From the NCBI GenBank assembly GCA_026129525.1, contig JAHCHW010000007.1:196561-260560 (forward strand): a stretch of 64,000 nucleotides of DNA. The letters run 5' to 3'. The position numbers and the translations under genes are program-made. Shown here piece after piece: positions 56,831-64,000 of this stretch; position 1 is the stretch's first letter, and every line of letters starts with the position of its first letter. Under the pieces are notes generated by a model, which had not been told where the DNA came from, ran no database searches, and saw only the letters and a list, made by a program, of their open reading frames with translations. Origin of the DNA: Chitinophagales bacterium. GTDB lineage: Bacteria; Bacteroidota; Bacteroidia; Chitinophagales; LD1.

Positions 56831-57026
56831 CGTGTAACGGCAAAATTTTCGCGGCAAAAGTGAGAAACATTCAGGAAAAAAGCAAGCGAATTTTCGCTAA
56901 GTATAAATTTTCGCTCGTTTGGCTAATCAGCCAACCGCAGCAGCAGGCAGGCTTTCGACACCTGTAATTTGCCATACTGCGCGGAAGGCGATTAACGATT
57001 GGGTGCTATTGGTGGTGTACGATTAG
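56831..57026. other. Spacer with small hairpins
   Basis: TTGGCT-AATC-AGCCAA at 56919-56934 is a perfect 6-bp hairpin and TTTTCGCT occurs twice nearby. It may end the microprotein transcript coming from the right. No gene seen. Confidence 0.4.
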
Positions 57027-57170
57027 TTATAACAAAACTCCGGCAACTGCTCCGGCACAAAACGAAAGAAGAATAACAACAATGATTATCCGAACATAAT
57101 TTCCTTCCTTCTTCATTACATGTTCATCTGACTCGTATAAAGAATCTGCTTCTGTTGGTATATCAGCCAT
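57027..57170 (-). CDS. 47-residue single-helix membrane microprotein
   Basis: ATG at 57170, TAA at 57027-57029. An acidic N-terminus (MADIPTEADSLYESDEH) is followed by VMKKEGNYVR and one hydrophobic helix (IIIVVILLSFCAGAVAGVLL) that ends the protein. The basic residues before the helix suggest N-in topology. Third in a row of three such small frames behind an HTH gene. Coding status is inferred from the coherent membrane pattern and the tandem arrangement. Confidence 0.5.
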   Translation of the reverse strand: MADIPTEADSLYESDEHVMKKEGNYVRIIIVVILLSFCAGAVAGVLL

Positions 57171-57256
57171 AACATCAGTTTTATTTAAACGGAGGAAGGA
57201 ACCGGCTCAGAAGCCCTGATGCTTCTTCTGAACACGGTTGCCTTTTCTCCAAAAAC

Positions 57257-57382
57257 TTACAACAGCCAAAGGGCAAACGCTATTGCCAATAGCATAATAA
57301 CAACCATCAATACCGGAAACAAAGATTCGCTGAGTAGAACTTTCCGGAAAAACGAACGGTTATTATGTATGGTGCGTTGCAT
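57257..57382 (-). CDS. 41-residue single-helix membrane microprotein
   Basis: ATG at 57382, TAA at 57257-57259. Basic N-terminus (MQRTIHNNRSFFRKVLLSES) followed by a C-terminal helix LFPVLMVVIMLLAIAFALWLL. Starts 6 bases after the stop of the 57526 frame. Tail-anchored topology expected. No homologue known to me. Confidence 0.5.
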   Translation of the reverse strand: MQRTIHNNRSFFRKVLLSESLFPVLMVVIMLLAIAFALWLL

Positions 57383-57388
57383 AACTGT

Positions 57389-57526
57389 TTAGCTGTTATC
57401 GGTATCTTTATTACTACTATTATCAGTTCTTGGTTCGCCATCCTGCATATCATTTATACCCGCCTGCACCGCAATGGCCGAAAAGCCTACAATGAGTAAA
57501 GCAAAAATGGATAAGGCGAAATTCAT
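57389..57526 (-). CDS. 45-residue membrane or secreted microprotein
   Basis: ATG at 57526, TAA at 57389-57391. An N-terminal hydrophobic helix (MNFALSIFALLIVGFSAIAV) is followed by a polar, acidic tail (NDMQDGEPRTDNSSNKDTD). It could be an anchored helix or a signal peptide. Begins 10 bases after the stop of the HTH gene at 57537, so one transcript is likely. Confidence 0.5.
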   Translation of the reverse strand: MNFALSIFALLIVGFSAIAVQAGINDMQDGEPRTDNSSNKDTDNS

Positions 57527-57536
57527 GACAGTTGGT

Positions 57537-57761
57537 TTATATGATTATGTTTTGGCGCAGCGCTATTACAATAGCATTGCTTACATTTTTTGCGTTCAGT
57601 TTCTTAATAATGTTGCTGCGGTGGCTTTCGGCAGTGTCGTGGCTTATTGCCAGTTTTTTGGCAATTTCCTTGTCCGTTAAGCCGTCAGCCATAAGCCACA
57701 AAATCTGCTTTTCGCGCTTGCTCAACGGTTCGGCAACCTTATGCTTTCCGTTTTTTTTCAC
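57537..57761 (-). CDS. Solitary LuxR/GerE-type HTH protein
   Basis: 74 residues, GTG start at 57761; an in-frame stop lies just upstream and no ATG is available. LSKREKQILWLMADGLTDKE is the typical LuxR C-terminal domain opening, followed by IAKKLAISHDTAESHRSNII (recognition helix) and KKLNAKNVSNAIVIALRQ. It is a bare DNA-binding domain with no receiver or ligand domain. Could regulate the microprotein genes directly behind it. Confidence 0.75.
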   Translation of the reverse strand: MKKNGKHKVAEPLSKREKQILWLMADGLTDKEIAKKLAISHDTAESHRSNIIKKLNAKNVSNAIVIALRQNIII

Positions 57762-57900
57762 TATAAAATTTATTTGGTGCTAACGTCCTTCCTCTATCAA
57801 TATGAAAGTTTCAGGATTGCATACTGATATAAAGACAAACGTCTGAAAAATATTTATATGTGTCAATAGCGGAAAAGGCTATTTCTATGGGGCAATATGA

Positions 57901-58182
57901 CTACTTTATCATCCCTTTCCGATACGCATAAGCCACTAAGGAGGGAGCATTAGGGGCACCTGTTTTCTTTAACAAGTCTAAGCGAATAGACTTTACAATA
58001 CTTACGCTAATAAACAGACAACCGGCTATTTCGCGGCTGCTGTAGCCATCGGCAATCATTTGCAAAACCTGTGTTTCGCGGGCTACCGGTTCGGCTTCTT
58101 GTACTCTCAGTAAAACAAAATCCATTGCTTTATATATTCTGAAAACAAATGTAAACGGTATGGTTGATGTAGATTGCTCCAT
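57901..58182 (-). CDS. Second LuxR-type HTH protein
   Basis: 93 residues from the ATG at 58182. After about 30 residues of unclear nature (MEQSTSTIPFTFVFRIYKAM) comes the HTH core: VARETQVLQMIADGYSSREI followed by AGCLFISVSIVKSIRLDLLK and SLVAYAYRKGMIK. Slightly diverged from classic LuxR helices. Upstream of the first HTH gene with a 139-base gap, same strand; paralogue or partner. Confidence 0.7.
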   Translation of the reverse strand: MEQSTSTIPFTFVFRIYKAMDFVLLRVQEAEPVARETQVLQMIADGYSSREIAGCLFISVSIVKSIRLDLLKKTGAPNAPSLVAYAYRKGMIK

Positions 58183-58252
58183 TTATCCATAAGCGCCTTT
58201 GATTGTACAATTGGCAGTTTTGTAAGGACGAATGGCAAATTGCGCCTTTGGG

Positions 58253-58834
58253 TCAGAAGGTTTTCAGTGCAGCATAAACCTTATTAACGGGCAATCCCAT
58301 TACATTAAAAAAGTCGCCTTCAAAGCGCTGAATGCCTACGGCACCTATCCATTCCTGACAAGCATACGAACCGGCTTTATCGTAAGGTTTATAGGTGTCA
58401 ACGTAATAGGCTATTTCTTCGTTAGTAAGCGAGTTGAAGTAAACGCTTGTTTTATCGGAAAAGGAAACCTGCTTACCGGCAGAGTAGATGTGTACTCCCG
58501 TTACTACTTCGTGCATATTACCGCTTAGCTTACTCAGCATATCTATTGCCTCGGTTCGGTCTGCGGGTTTTTCGTAAATTTTACCGTTCAAAATTACCAC
58601 TGTATCGGCACCTATCACAATGTGGGAAGGGGAAATTTCATTGGCAAAGGCTTCGGCCTTTTTTTGTGCCAGATAAAGCGGCACAGAATAAACATCTACC
58701 CCGTCAGGATGTATTTCATCTACATTTTTGGTTTTTACGTCAAACGTAAAGCCTGCCATTTTCATCAACTCAACCCTGCGTGGCGATTTTGATGCGAGAA
58801 TGATATTTCGGTTACTCAAATTTTGCAGCAACAT
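58253..58834 (-). CDS. maf: Maf-type nucleoside triphosphate pyrophosphatase
   Basis: 193 residues. The substrate loop ILASKSPRRVELM (12-24), SHIVIGADTVV and VTGVHI are the family signature, and the acidic catalytic residue is in GADTVV. Hydrolyses non-canonical or modified NTPs (dTTP/UTP or m7GTP group), possibly linked to division arrest. Cytoplasmic. Two bases after the UbiA gene, so co-transcribed. Confidence 0.92.
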   Translation of the reverse strand: MLLQNLSNRNIILASKSPRRVELMKMAGFTFDVKTKNVDEIHPDGVDVYSVPLYLAQKKAEAFANEISPSHIVIGADTVVILNGKIYEKPADRTEAIDMLSKLSGNMHEVVTGVHIYSAGKQVSFSDKTSVYFNSLTNEEIAYYVDTYKPYDKAGSYACQEWIGAVGIQRFEGDFFNVMGLPVNKVYAALKTF

Positions 58835-58836
58835 GC

Positions 58837-59787
58837 TTAACTAAAACGGTTAAACAAATAAAAAGAGGGGATTGATAAAATGCCTAACACCATTACTGCT
58901 TTAAGCAGCCAACTTAGCTTTTTATAATCAGCCGATACTTTCGCTTTAATGAGCATTGGAAAAACAAGCAGCAACGGAAGTTGAACTAACAGCAGTATGT
59001 ATGTGAATTGTTTCCACGCTTTACCTTCAACAAAAAGCATTTGAAAATAGCTAAGGCAAAAAAGTAGAACTACAACCAATACAGCAGTTAAAATTTTACC
59101 TGCTTTTTCGCCAAAGGCAACCGGAAATGTGCCAATGTTGAAGGCGCTGTCGCCATCCATATCTTCTAAGTCTTTAACTACTTCGCGGATAAGGTTAGTT
59201 AGAAATGCAAAGCCACCGTAAAAGCCTACTTGCCATAGCAACATATCCATTACAAAGCGGCTTCCTTCGAAATAAATAGTATTCAGAAAAGCAGCTTCAA
59301 ACAGCATGAGCAACACAAACACAAAACCTGTAAGTGCCGATATGGTGATGTTGCCTGCAAGCGGTATTTTTTTTAGGTACGATGAGTAGAGGTATAACAA
59401 CAGCGCACTGATAACATAGAGGTACCCTATTTTAAAATTGCCTGCGCGCCAGCCTAAGTAAAACCCCAAAGCTATTCCGCCAAGGGCAAATGCCGCGTGC
59501 AAATACATGGCGTTATCTAAACTTATTTTACCCGAAGGCAGAGGACGGTAGGGTTTGTAGCTTTTATCTAATTCAAAATCGAAATAGTCGTTTATAGTGT
59601 TTCCTGCTGCCGCCACCATTGCCACCGACAGAACAAACAGCACAAACTCCCAGGTAGTAAACGGAAGCAAGTAAGTAAAGAGCTTGTAATGATGAGCAGG
59701 AACCAGAATAAACCAGTAGAAAAGTGAGAGCGCTAATGCAATAATCAGCAAATTGGATATTCGTATAAGTTGCAGGAATGCCAACAT
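58837..59787 (-). CDS. UbiA-family prenyltransferase
   Basis: 316 residues, eight to nine transmembrane helices. First Asp-rich motif NTINDYFDFELDKSYKPYRP (Asp67, Asp70, Asp74), second REVVKDLEDMDGD. The YRPLPSG sequence is close to geranylgeranylglycerol-phosphate synthase-like (GGGPS) UbiA proteins of Bacteroidota. Inner membrane; transfers a prenyl group to an acceptor (menaquinone precursor, haem or lipid) that is not defined here. Start ATG 59787. Confidence 0.87.
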   Translation of the reverse strand: MLAFLQLIRISNLLIIALALSLFYWFILVPAHHYKLFTYLLPFTTWEFVLFVLSVAMVAAAGNTINDYFDFELDKSYKPYRPLPSGKISLDNAMYLHAAFALGGIALGFYLGWRAGNFKIGYLYVISALLLYLYSSYLKKIPLAGNITISALTGFVFVLLMLFEAAFLNTIYFEGSRFVMDMLLWQVGFYGGFAFLTNLIREVVKDLEDMDGDSAFNIGTFPVAFGEKAGKILTAVLVVVLLFCLSYFQMLFVEGKAWKQFTYILLLVQLPLLLVFPMLIKAKVSADYKKLSWLLKAVMVLGILSIPSFYLFNRFS

Positions 59788-59821
59788 GTTTCAGTAAAAT
59801 AGAATGCGGTTAAAAATACAA

Positions 59822-60589
59822 TTAGCGCTTAGATTGCGTAGCGGTAATGCTGTCGGACAGCAGGCGATAGAGTTCCTGAAAGTTTTTGTGCTGCTCCAAT
59901 AAAGCCAAATGCCGTTCAATGGTGAGTTTGTCTCTTCGGGCGGCAGGCCCGGTTTGCAAAACAGCCGGAGAGTGTTCGCGCAGGTTTTCTATAGAGCGGA
60001 AAATGAGTGGTTTGAGAATCTCAAAATCAAGCCCATGCATGGTTAAAATTTCTTCTGATACAGCGAACAGATGATTTGTAAAATTATTGGCAAACACAGC
60101 GGCTACGTGTATCCATTGCCTTTGCTCCTCGGTTACCTTATGAGTTTGTTTGCTTAATGAGCGTGCCAGCGTTTCAAGTAATTGCAGCGTAGCTTCGTTG
60201 TTGCCTTCTATAAGTACAGGTACATTACTAAAGTCAACCTTCGAAAGTTTAGTCATGGTTTGTAGCGGATAAAAAATGCCATAGTTGGCAGAGCAAAAAC
60301 TGAGCAAGTCCTTTGTTTTGGTGCCTGAAGTATGAACCACAATTTTATCACCTGCTTTCAGCAACGAAGCTACATCGGCAATAGCATCATCTTTTACGGC
60401 AATGATGTACACATCGGCATTCTGTAAACTGCGTGCATCGGATGTAAACGATGCGCCAACAGCCCGCGCCAGTTCTTGCCCGGCATTATCGCTTCGGTTA
60501 AATATTTGCACAATGCTGTGTCCTGCTTTGCGTAAGCCTAAAGCCAGTTGTGTAGCAACATTTCCGGCTCCGAGTATGGTAATGTTCAT
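59822..60589 (-). CDS. Rossmann-fold DUF2520 protein (oxidoreductase-like)
   Basis: 255 residues. The NADP-binding start NITILGAGNVATQLALGL and FNRS are followed by a helical DUF2520 domain (HVAAVFANNFTNHLFAVSEEI; GPAARRDKLTIERHL). It resembles ketopantoate/pyrroline-carboxylate reductase-like proteins of unknown substrate. GPAARRDK is characteristic. Same strand and close to UbiA and dprA. Confidence 0.87.
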   Translation of the reverse strand: MNITILGAGNVATQLALGLRKAGHSIVQIFNRSDNAGQELARAVGASFTSDARSLQNADVYIIAVKDDAIADVASLLKAGDKIVVHTSGTKTKDLLSFCSANYGIFYPLQTMTKLSKVDFSNVPVLIEGNNEATLQLLETLARSLSKQTHKVTEEQRQWIHVAAVFANNFTNHLFAVSEEILTMHGLDFEILKPLIFRSIENLREHSPAVLQTGPAARRDKLTIERHLALLEQHKNFQELYRLLSDSITATQSKR

Positions 60590-60615
60590 TGAGTAAAAAT
60601 AGGATTAAGGCTTTT

Positions 60616-61734
60616 CTACACCAATTTGTATCGTTTCCCGGGTAAGGCAGTAATTATATCGTTCATTTCCATTTCGAGCAATATGCCCGCAAGCACACTG
60701 CTGTTCATGTTGCTTTTTTCAATCAGTTGTTCAATTTCAACCTCACCGGCTTCAGCAAGCAGTTTATGGATAGTGCGCTCGTCTTCGTTGAGTTCCAAAA
60801 AGAGTTCGCGTTGTTTCTTTTTTATTGCTCCATTACCGGCAGCTATATCCCAATTCATGGCTTTCAGTAAATCTTCTCCGGTTTCAATCAGTTGTGCGCG
60901 GTTAGTTTTAATGAGTGCATTACAACCTTTGCTAAACTTATCGGAAGTTTTTCCCGGCAAGGCAAACACATCGCGGTTATACGAGTTGGCAATGTTCGCA
61001 GTTAACACAGCTCCGCCATCTTCGGCAGACTCAATTACAACCACCGCATCGCTAATGCCGGCAACAATGCGGTTGCGGTCGGCAAAATTGTGCGGATACA
61101 TTTTTGTGGTGCTGTTATACTCGGTGAGCAAACCGCCATTTTCTATCATCTTTTTAGCAGTGGCTTTATGTGTTTTTGGATAGATGGTATTAAGCCCATG
61201 CCCAAGCACACCTATTGTTTGCAGATTGTTGTCTAATGCAGCATGGTGCGCTGCAATATCAATACCGTAAGCCAGTCCGCTTACAATTAAAACATGGTGG
61301 GCTGCCAATGTTTCAATCATTTTTTTAGCTGCTTCTTTTCCGTAATCGGTAGCTCTGCGTGTGCCAACAATAGCAACCGTTTTTTGCGCGTTTAAATCGG
61401 CATTGCCGCGGAAGTAGAGAAGAATAGGTGCATCGCTGCATTCTTTGAGCCTTGCAGGATAAGCGGCATCGGTAAAAAACAGTGGCGTAATTTTGTAATT
61501 GCTGATAAACTTTACTTCTGCTTCCGCTTCTTTCATTACATCGGCTTTCAAAATGGCTTCAGCCCTTTCTTCGCCTATGTTTGGCACTTTCATTAACCTT
61601 CCTTTGGTTGTTTTAAACACCGCCTCGGCACTGCCACAATAGGCAATCAGATTTTTTGCCAACGATGAACCAATGTTGGGCACCAGTGTAAGTGCAATGC
61701 GGTAAAGAAGTTCGGTGGAGGAGTTATTCGCCAA
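60616..61734 (-). CDS. dprA: DNA-processing protein DprA
   Basis: 372 residues. N-terminal SAM-like region with helix-hairpin-helix elements (VPNIGSSLAKNLI, VPNIGEERAEAIL), the Rossmann core (TVAIVGTRRATDYGKEAA, VSGLAYGIDIAAHHAAL, GVLGHGLNTIYP, EYNSTTKMYPHNFADRNRI), and a C-terminal winged helix (about 305-372). Loads RecA on incoming single-stranded DNA in natural transformation. Divergent from the M1 peptidase gene. Confidence 0.95.
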   Translation of the reverse strand: MANNSSTELLYRIALTLVPNIGSSLAKNLIAYCGSAEAVFKTTKGRLMKVPNIGEERAEAILKADVMKEAEAEVKFISNYKITPLFFTDAAYPARLKECSDAPILLYFRGNADLNAQKTVAIVGTRRATDYGKEAAKKMIETLAAHHVLIVSGLAYGIDIAAHHAALDNNLQTIGVLGHGLNTIYPKTHKATAKKMIENGGLLTEYNSTTKMYPHNFADRNRIVAGISDAVVVIESAEDGGAVLTANIANSYNRDVFALPGKTSDKFSKGCNALIKTNRAQLIETGEDLLKAMNWDIAAGNGAIKKKQRELFLELNEDERTIHKLLAEAGEVEIEQLIEKSNMNSSVLAGILLEMEMNDIITALPGKRYKLV

Positions 61735-61755
61735 ATCGGTTTATTTTGAACTCAC

Positions 61756-61763
61756 CAAATGTA
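61756..61763 (-). promoter_or_regulatory. Perfect -7 box TACATTTG of dprA
   Basis: On the minus strand TACATTTG (CAAATGTA on plus) ends 21 bases before the dprA ATG. The -33 region is weak. Confidence 0.4.
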
Positions 61764-61785
61764 TAAAAGCCGTCAATTTTTTGCT

Positions 61786-64000
61786 ATGAGTAAACCGGTG
61801 CTGCTGCTGTTTTGTGTTTCCTGTATTCTTAGTAATGTCAAATCACAATATACCGACCGCGGTCCCGATAATCTTTTCAGAAGTTCGGCTAATCCGCATT
61901 ACTGGAAAAACAAGATGCCTTTTGCCGGTTACTGGCAGCAGGATGTGCACTACACCATTAAAGCCAACATTGACGAAACAACCGATATTATAACAGGAGA
62001 GGAGCAGTTAGTTTATTGGAATAACTCGCCCGATACACTGCACTTCGTTTACTTTAATCTTTATCAAAATGCTTTTCAGCCCGGCTCTTACTTAGATGAC
62101 TTGCAGAAGCACAACGATGTTCATCCATCGTACGGCAAGTACGAAAAAAATAAGAAGGGAACCGAAATTGACAGCATGGCCTCCTTATCGGGAAATCTGA
62201 AAACAGAGTTAGATAACACCATCCTGAAAGTTTACCTCAACGAGCCTCTGTTGCCGGGATCATCCGCTTCGTTTTTCATTCGTTTTAAAACGTATTACGA
62301 TAGCGGCTCTACCCGCAGGCGGATGAAAAAGTTTAAATCTTCGGGCTTTACGCATTACAACGGTTGCCAGTGGTACCCGAAAATTTGCGTGTACGACCGC
62401 AAAAGCGGCTGGAATACCGACCAGCATCTTAACCGCGAGTTTTATGGCGATTACGGAACATTTGATGTGGAGCTAACCTTTGCTTCGAATTATGTGCTGG
62501 AAGCCACCGGAGTTTTGCAAAACGAAACCGAAGTGTTGCCCGATACCCTGAAGCAGAAACTTAATCTCTACAACTTTAAAGACAAGAAAGAAGGGAGCAA
62601 AGCCTCGGTTATTACACCCTATGTAAAAGGCGAAACAAAAACGTGGAAGTACCATGCAGAAAACGTACACGACTTTGCTTTTACCGCCAACCCCACTTAC
62701 CGCATACACGATACCATTATTTACCCCGGGCGTGTAAATGGCGAAGGCGTGCGTTGTGTGGCTATTGTGCAGGAGAGTAACGCAAGCGGATGGTTAAATG
62801 CCACCGATTATCTCGCCAATATCATTTCGGTTTTCTCGCGCGATTTTGGCGTGTATGAATATCCCAAAATTGTAGTGGCTGATGCTGCCGATGGCATGGA
62901 GTATCCGATGTTGACCTTAGATGGCGGCAGAGATAAATCGTACCGCGGTCTGCTGGTGCACGAAGTAGCGCACAACTGGTTTTACGGAATGATAGGCAAC
63001 AACGAAACCTACCGCGCTTGTTTAGATGAAGGCTTTACGCAGTTTCTAACTGCATGGGGCTTGGAAGCTATTGACGGAAAAACACTGGCGTACGACTTGG
63101 GCAAAAACAAATACTACAACAAGTTTTTTGAACCAATCAATGTGCGCGACAGCCGCGTGTATTACAGCTACCTGAGCGATGCCATTCGCTATAACGATGA
63201 GCCGCTGAATACCCACAGCGATGGTTTTAACGGAGCATTGGGGCAGGGCGGAGGGTACCGCCATGTGTATTCTAAAACCGCTTCCATGCTTTACAACTTG
63301 CAGTATGTGTTGGGCGATTCGCTGTTTGGTGCAGCCATGAAAAACTATGTAGCACAATGGAAGTTTGCTCATCCGTATCCTGAGGATTTTCGCAATTCGG
63401 TTACGCACTTTACCAAAGTTGACCTCAATTGGTTTTTCGACCAATGGATGGAAACCACCAAAAACATTGATTACAAAATAGGCTGCGTTAAGAAGACTAA
63501 AAGCAAAGATGAATACACTATCCGCTTTCGCAGAAAAGGTCGCATGCAAATGCCCATTGATTTTCGTGTAGTGGCAAAAAACGATTCGGTGTACGATTTT
63601 CATATTCCGAATACGTGGTTCCGGAAAAATGAAGTGGGACAGAAGACTGAAGACGGAAGGAATACAGCCGTCAATCTTCCTAAATGGTACGGTTGGGATA
63701 AACTGCAACCCACCTACACTGCTACGGTTAATATACCCGGGGGAATTAAGAATGTGATAATTGACCCCAGCGAACGATTGGCGGATATAAACATGCTCGA
63801 TAACCGTAAGAAAGGAACGGTGGAGTTTCGCTTCAACTCACACATCTATCCTTATCCGAGTTGGAAAAAATACCGCCTGTATATGCGCCCCGATATTTGG
63901 TGGAATGCCTATGACGGAGTAAAACTCGGTGTGCATCTTGAAGGCAACTACATGTATGTAAAGCACAATTTTTCGCTTACCGTATGGATGAATACACATT
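61786..64000 (+). CDS. M1-family metallopeptidase (aminopeptidase N-like), 3' end outside window
   Basis: About 738 residues seen, running off the window. MSKPVLLLFCVSCILSNVKSQ is a signal peptide; an in-frame ATG at 61759 would precede it by nine residues. The catalytic site is HEVAH (392-396) with Glu415 in LDEGF, matching HExxHx18E; DGMEYPM stands for the GxMEN exopeptidase loop (variant). Periplasmic or surface peptidase releasing N-terminal amino acids. The C-terminal part (WNAYDGVKLGVHLEGNYMYV) starts to look like a beta-rich or barrel-like extension seen in some Bacteroidota members; incomplete. Confidence 0.93.
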   Translation, partial: MSKPVLLLFCVSCILSNVKSQYTDRGPDNLFRSSANPHYWKNKMPFAGYWQQDVHYTIKANIDETTDIITGEEQLVYWNNSPDTLHFVYFNLYQNAFQPGSYLDDLQKHNDVHPSYGKYEKNKKGTEIDSMASLSGNLKTELDNTILKVYLNEPLLPGSSASFFIRFKTYYDSGSTRRRMKKFKSSGFTHYNGCQWYPKICVYDRKSGWNTDQHLNREFYGDYGTFDVELTFASNYVLEATGVLQNETEVLPDTLKQKLNLYNFKDKKEGSKASVITPYVKGETKTWKYHAENVHDFAFTANPTYRIHDTIIYPGRVNGEGVRCVAIVQESNASGWLNATDYLANIISVFSRDFGVYEYPKIVVADAADGMEYPMLTLDGGRDKSYRGLLVHEVAHNWFYGMIGNNETYRACLDEGFTQFLTAWGLEAIDGKTLAYDLGKNKYYNKFFEPINVRDSRVYYSYLSDAIRYNDEPLNTHSDGFNGALGQGGGYRHVYSKTASMLYNLQYVLGDSLFGAAMKNYVAQWKFAHPYPEDFRNSVTHFTKVDLNWFFDQWMETTKNIDYKIGCVKKTKSKDEYTIRFRRKGRMQMPIDFRVVAKNDSVYDFHIPNTWFRKNEVGQKTEDGRNTAVNLPKWYGWDKLQPTYTATVNIPGGIKNVIIDPSERLADINMLDNRKKGTVEFRFNSHIYPYPSWKKYRLYMRPDIWWNAYDGVKLGVHLEGNYMYVKHNFSLTVWMNTH

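Overview
The window looks like a chromosomal contig of a Bacteroidota species, probably from the Chitinophagia/Sphingobacteriia side, although rank below phylum cannot be fixed from 64 kb. The evidence is: two large secreted proteins with type IX secretion (T9SS) C-terminal sorting domains, SprB-like and PKD repeats; many lipoproteins and signal peptides; AT-rich starts almost without Shine-Dalgarno sequences; several promoter candidates of the Bacteroidota type (TTG...TAnnTTTG); and a DUF3822 gene overlapping rsmD. No rRNA, tRNA, transposase, phage or CRISPR locus was seen.

Layout. 0-18.6 kb: a secreted caspase-like peptidase (cut by the window edge), a PaaE-type ferredoxin reductase, a DMT exporter, dihydrolipoyl dehydrogenase, small lipoproteins, an acetyltransferase, a 1325-residue collagen-like cell-surface protein, folD, a secreted thioredoxin-like protein, an MltD-type transglycosylase, an HMG-CoA-lyase-like enzyme, a lipoate ligase, a SPOR-like protein and an aldose epimerase. 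18.6-22.8 kb: an accessory stretch with two 42-bp tandem arrays, a solitary LuxR-type HTH protein, three unfamiliar genes (one with a frameshift in an A7 tract) and a TlpA-like thioredoxin. 22.8-31.4 kb: two large T9SS proteins (an adhesin-like one and an M43 metalloprotease) and an outer-membrane barrel. 31.5-35.2 kb: ffh and two unknowns. 35.4-42.3 kb: a strongly accessory stretch with a structured RNA candidate, lineage-specific secreted proteins and lipoproteins, and a mosaic of repeats: a roughly 250-bp leader duplicated in front of two different genes, a roughly 100-bp duplicated block, and four REP-like hairpins. 42.3-44.5 kb: a PAS histidine kinase whose start codon follows (CAA)18, overlapping a stand-alone response regulator. 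44.5-51.2 kb: acyl-CoA enzymes (PECR-like SDR, BKACE, enoyl-CoA hydratase), rsmD, DUF3822, a thioesterase, a MATE exporter and an FtsE-like ATPase. 51.2-56.8 kb: flavodoxin, a CtpA protease and both glyoxylate-shunt enzymes (aceA, aceB). 57.0-58.2 kb: a minus-strand row of two solitary LuxR-type HTH genes followed by three membrane microproteins of 41-47 residues. 58.2-64 kb: maf, a UbiA prenyltransferase, a DUF2520 protein, dprA and an M1 aminopeptidase cut by the window end.

Metabolically, lipoate ligase plus LpdA serve 2-oxoacid dehydrogenases, while the acyl-CoA enzymes, the HMG-CoA-lyase-like enzyme and aceA/aceB suggest growth on fatty or branched acids through acetyl-CoA. The most unusual material is the microprotein/HTH cluster, the duplicated leaders, the (CAA)18 tract before the kinase, the RNA candidate at 35.4-35.6 kb, and four unrelated tandem arrays that all have a 42-bp period.
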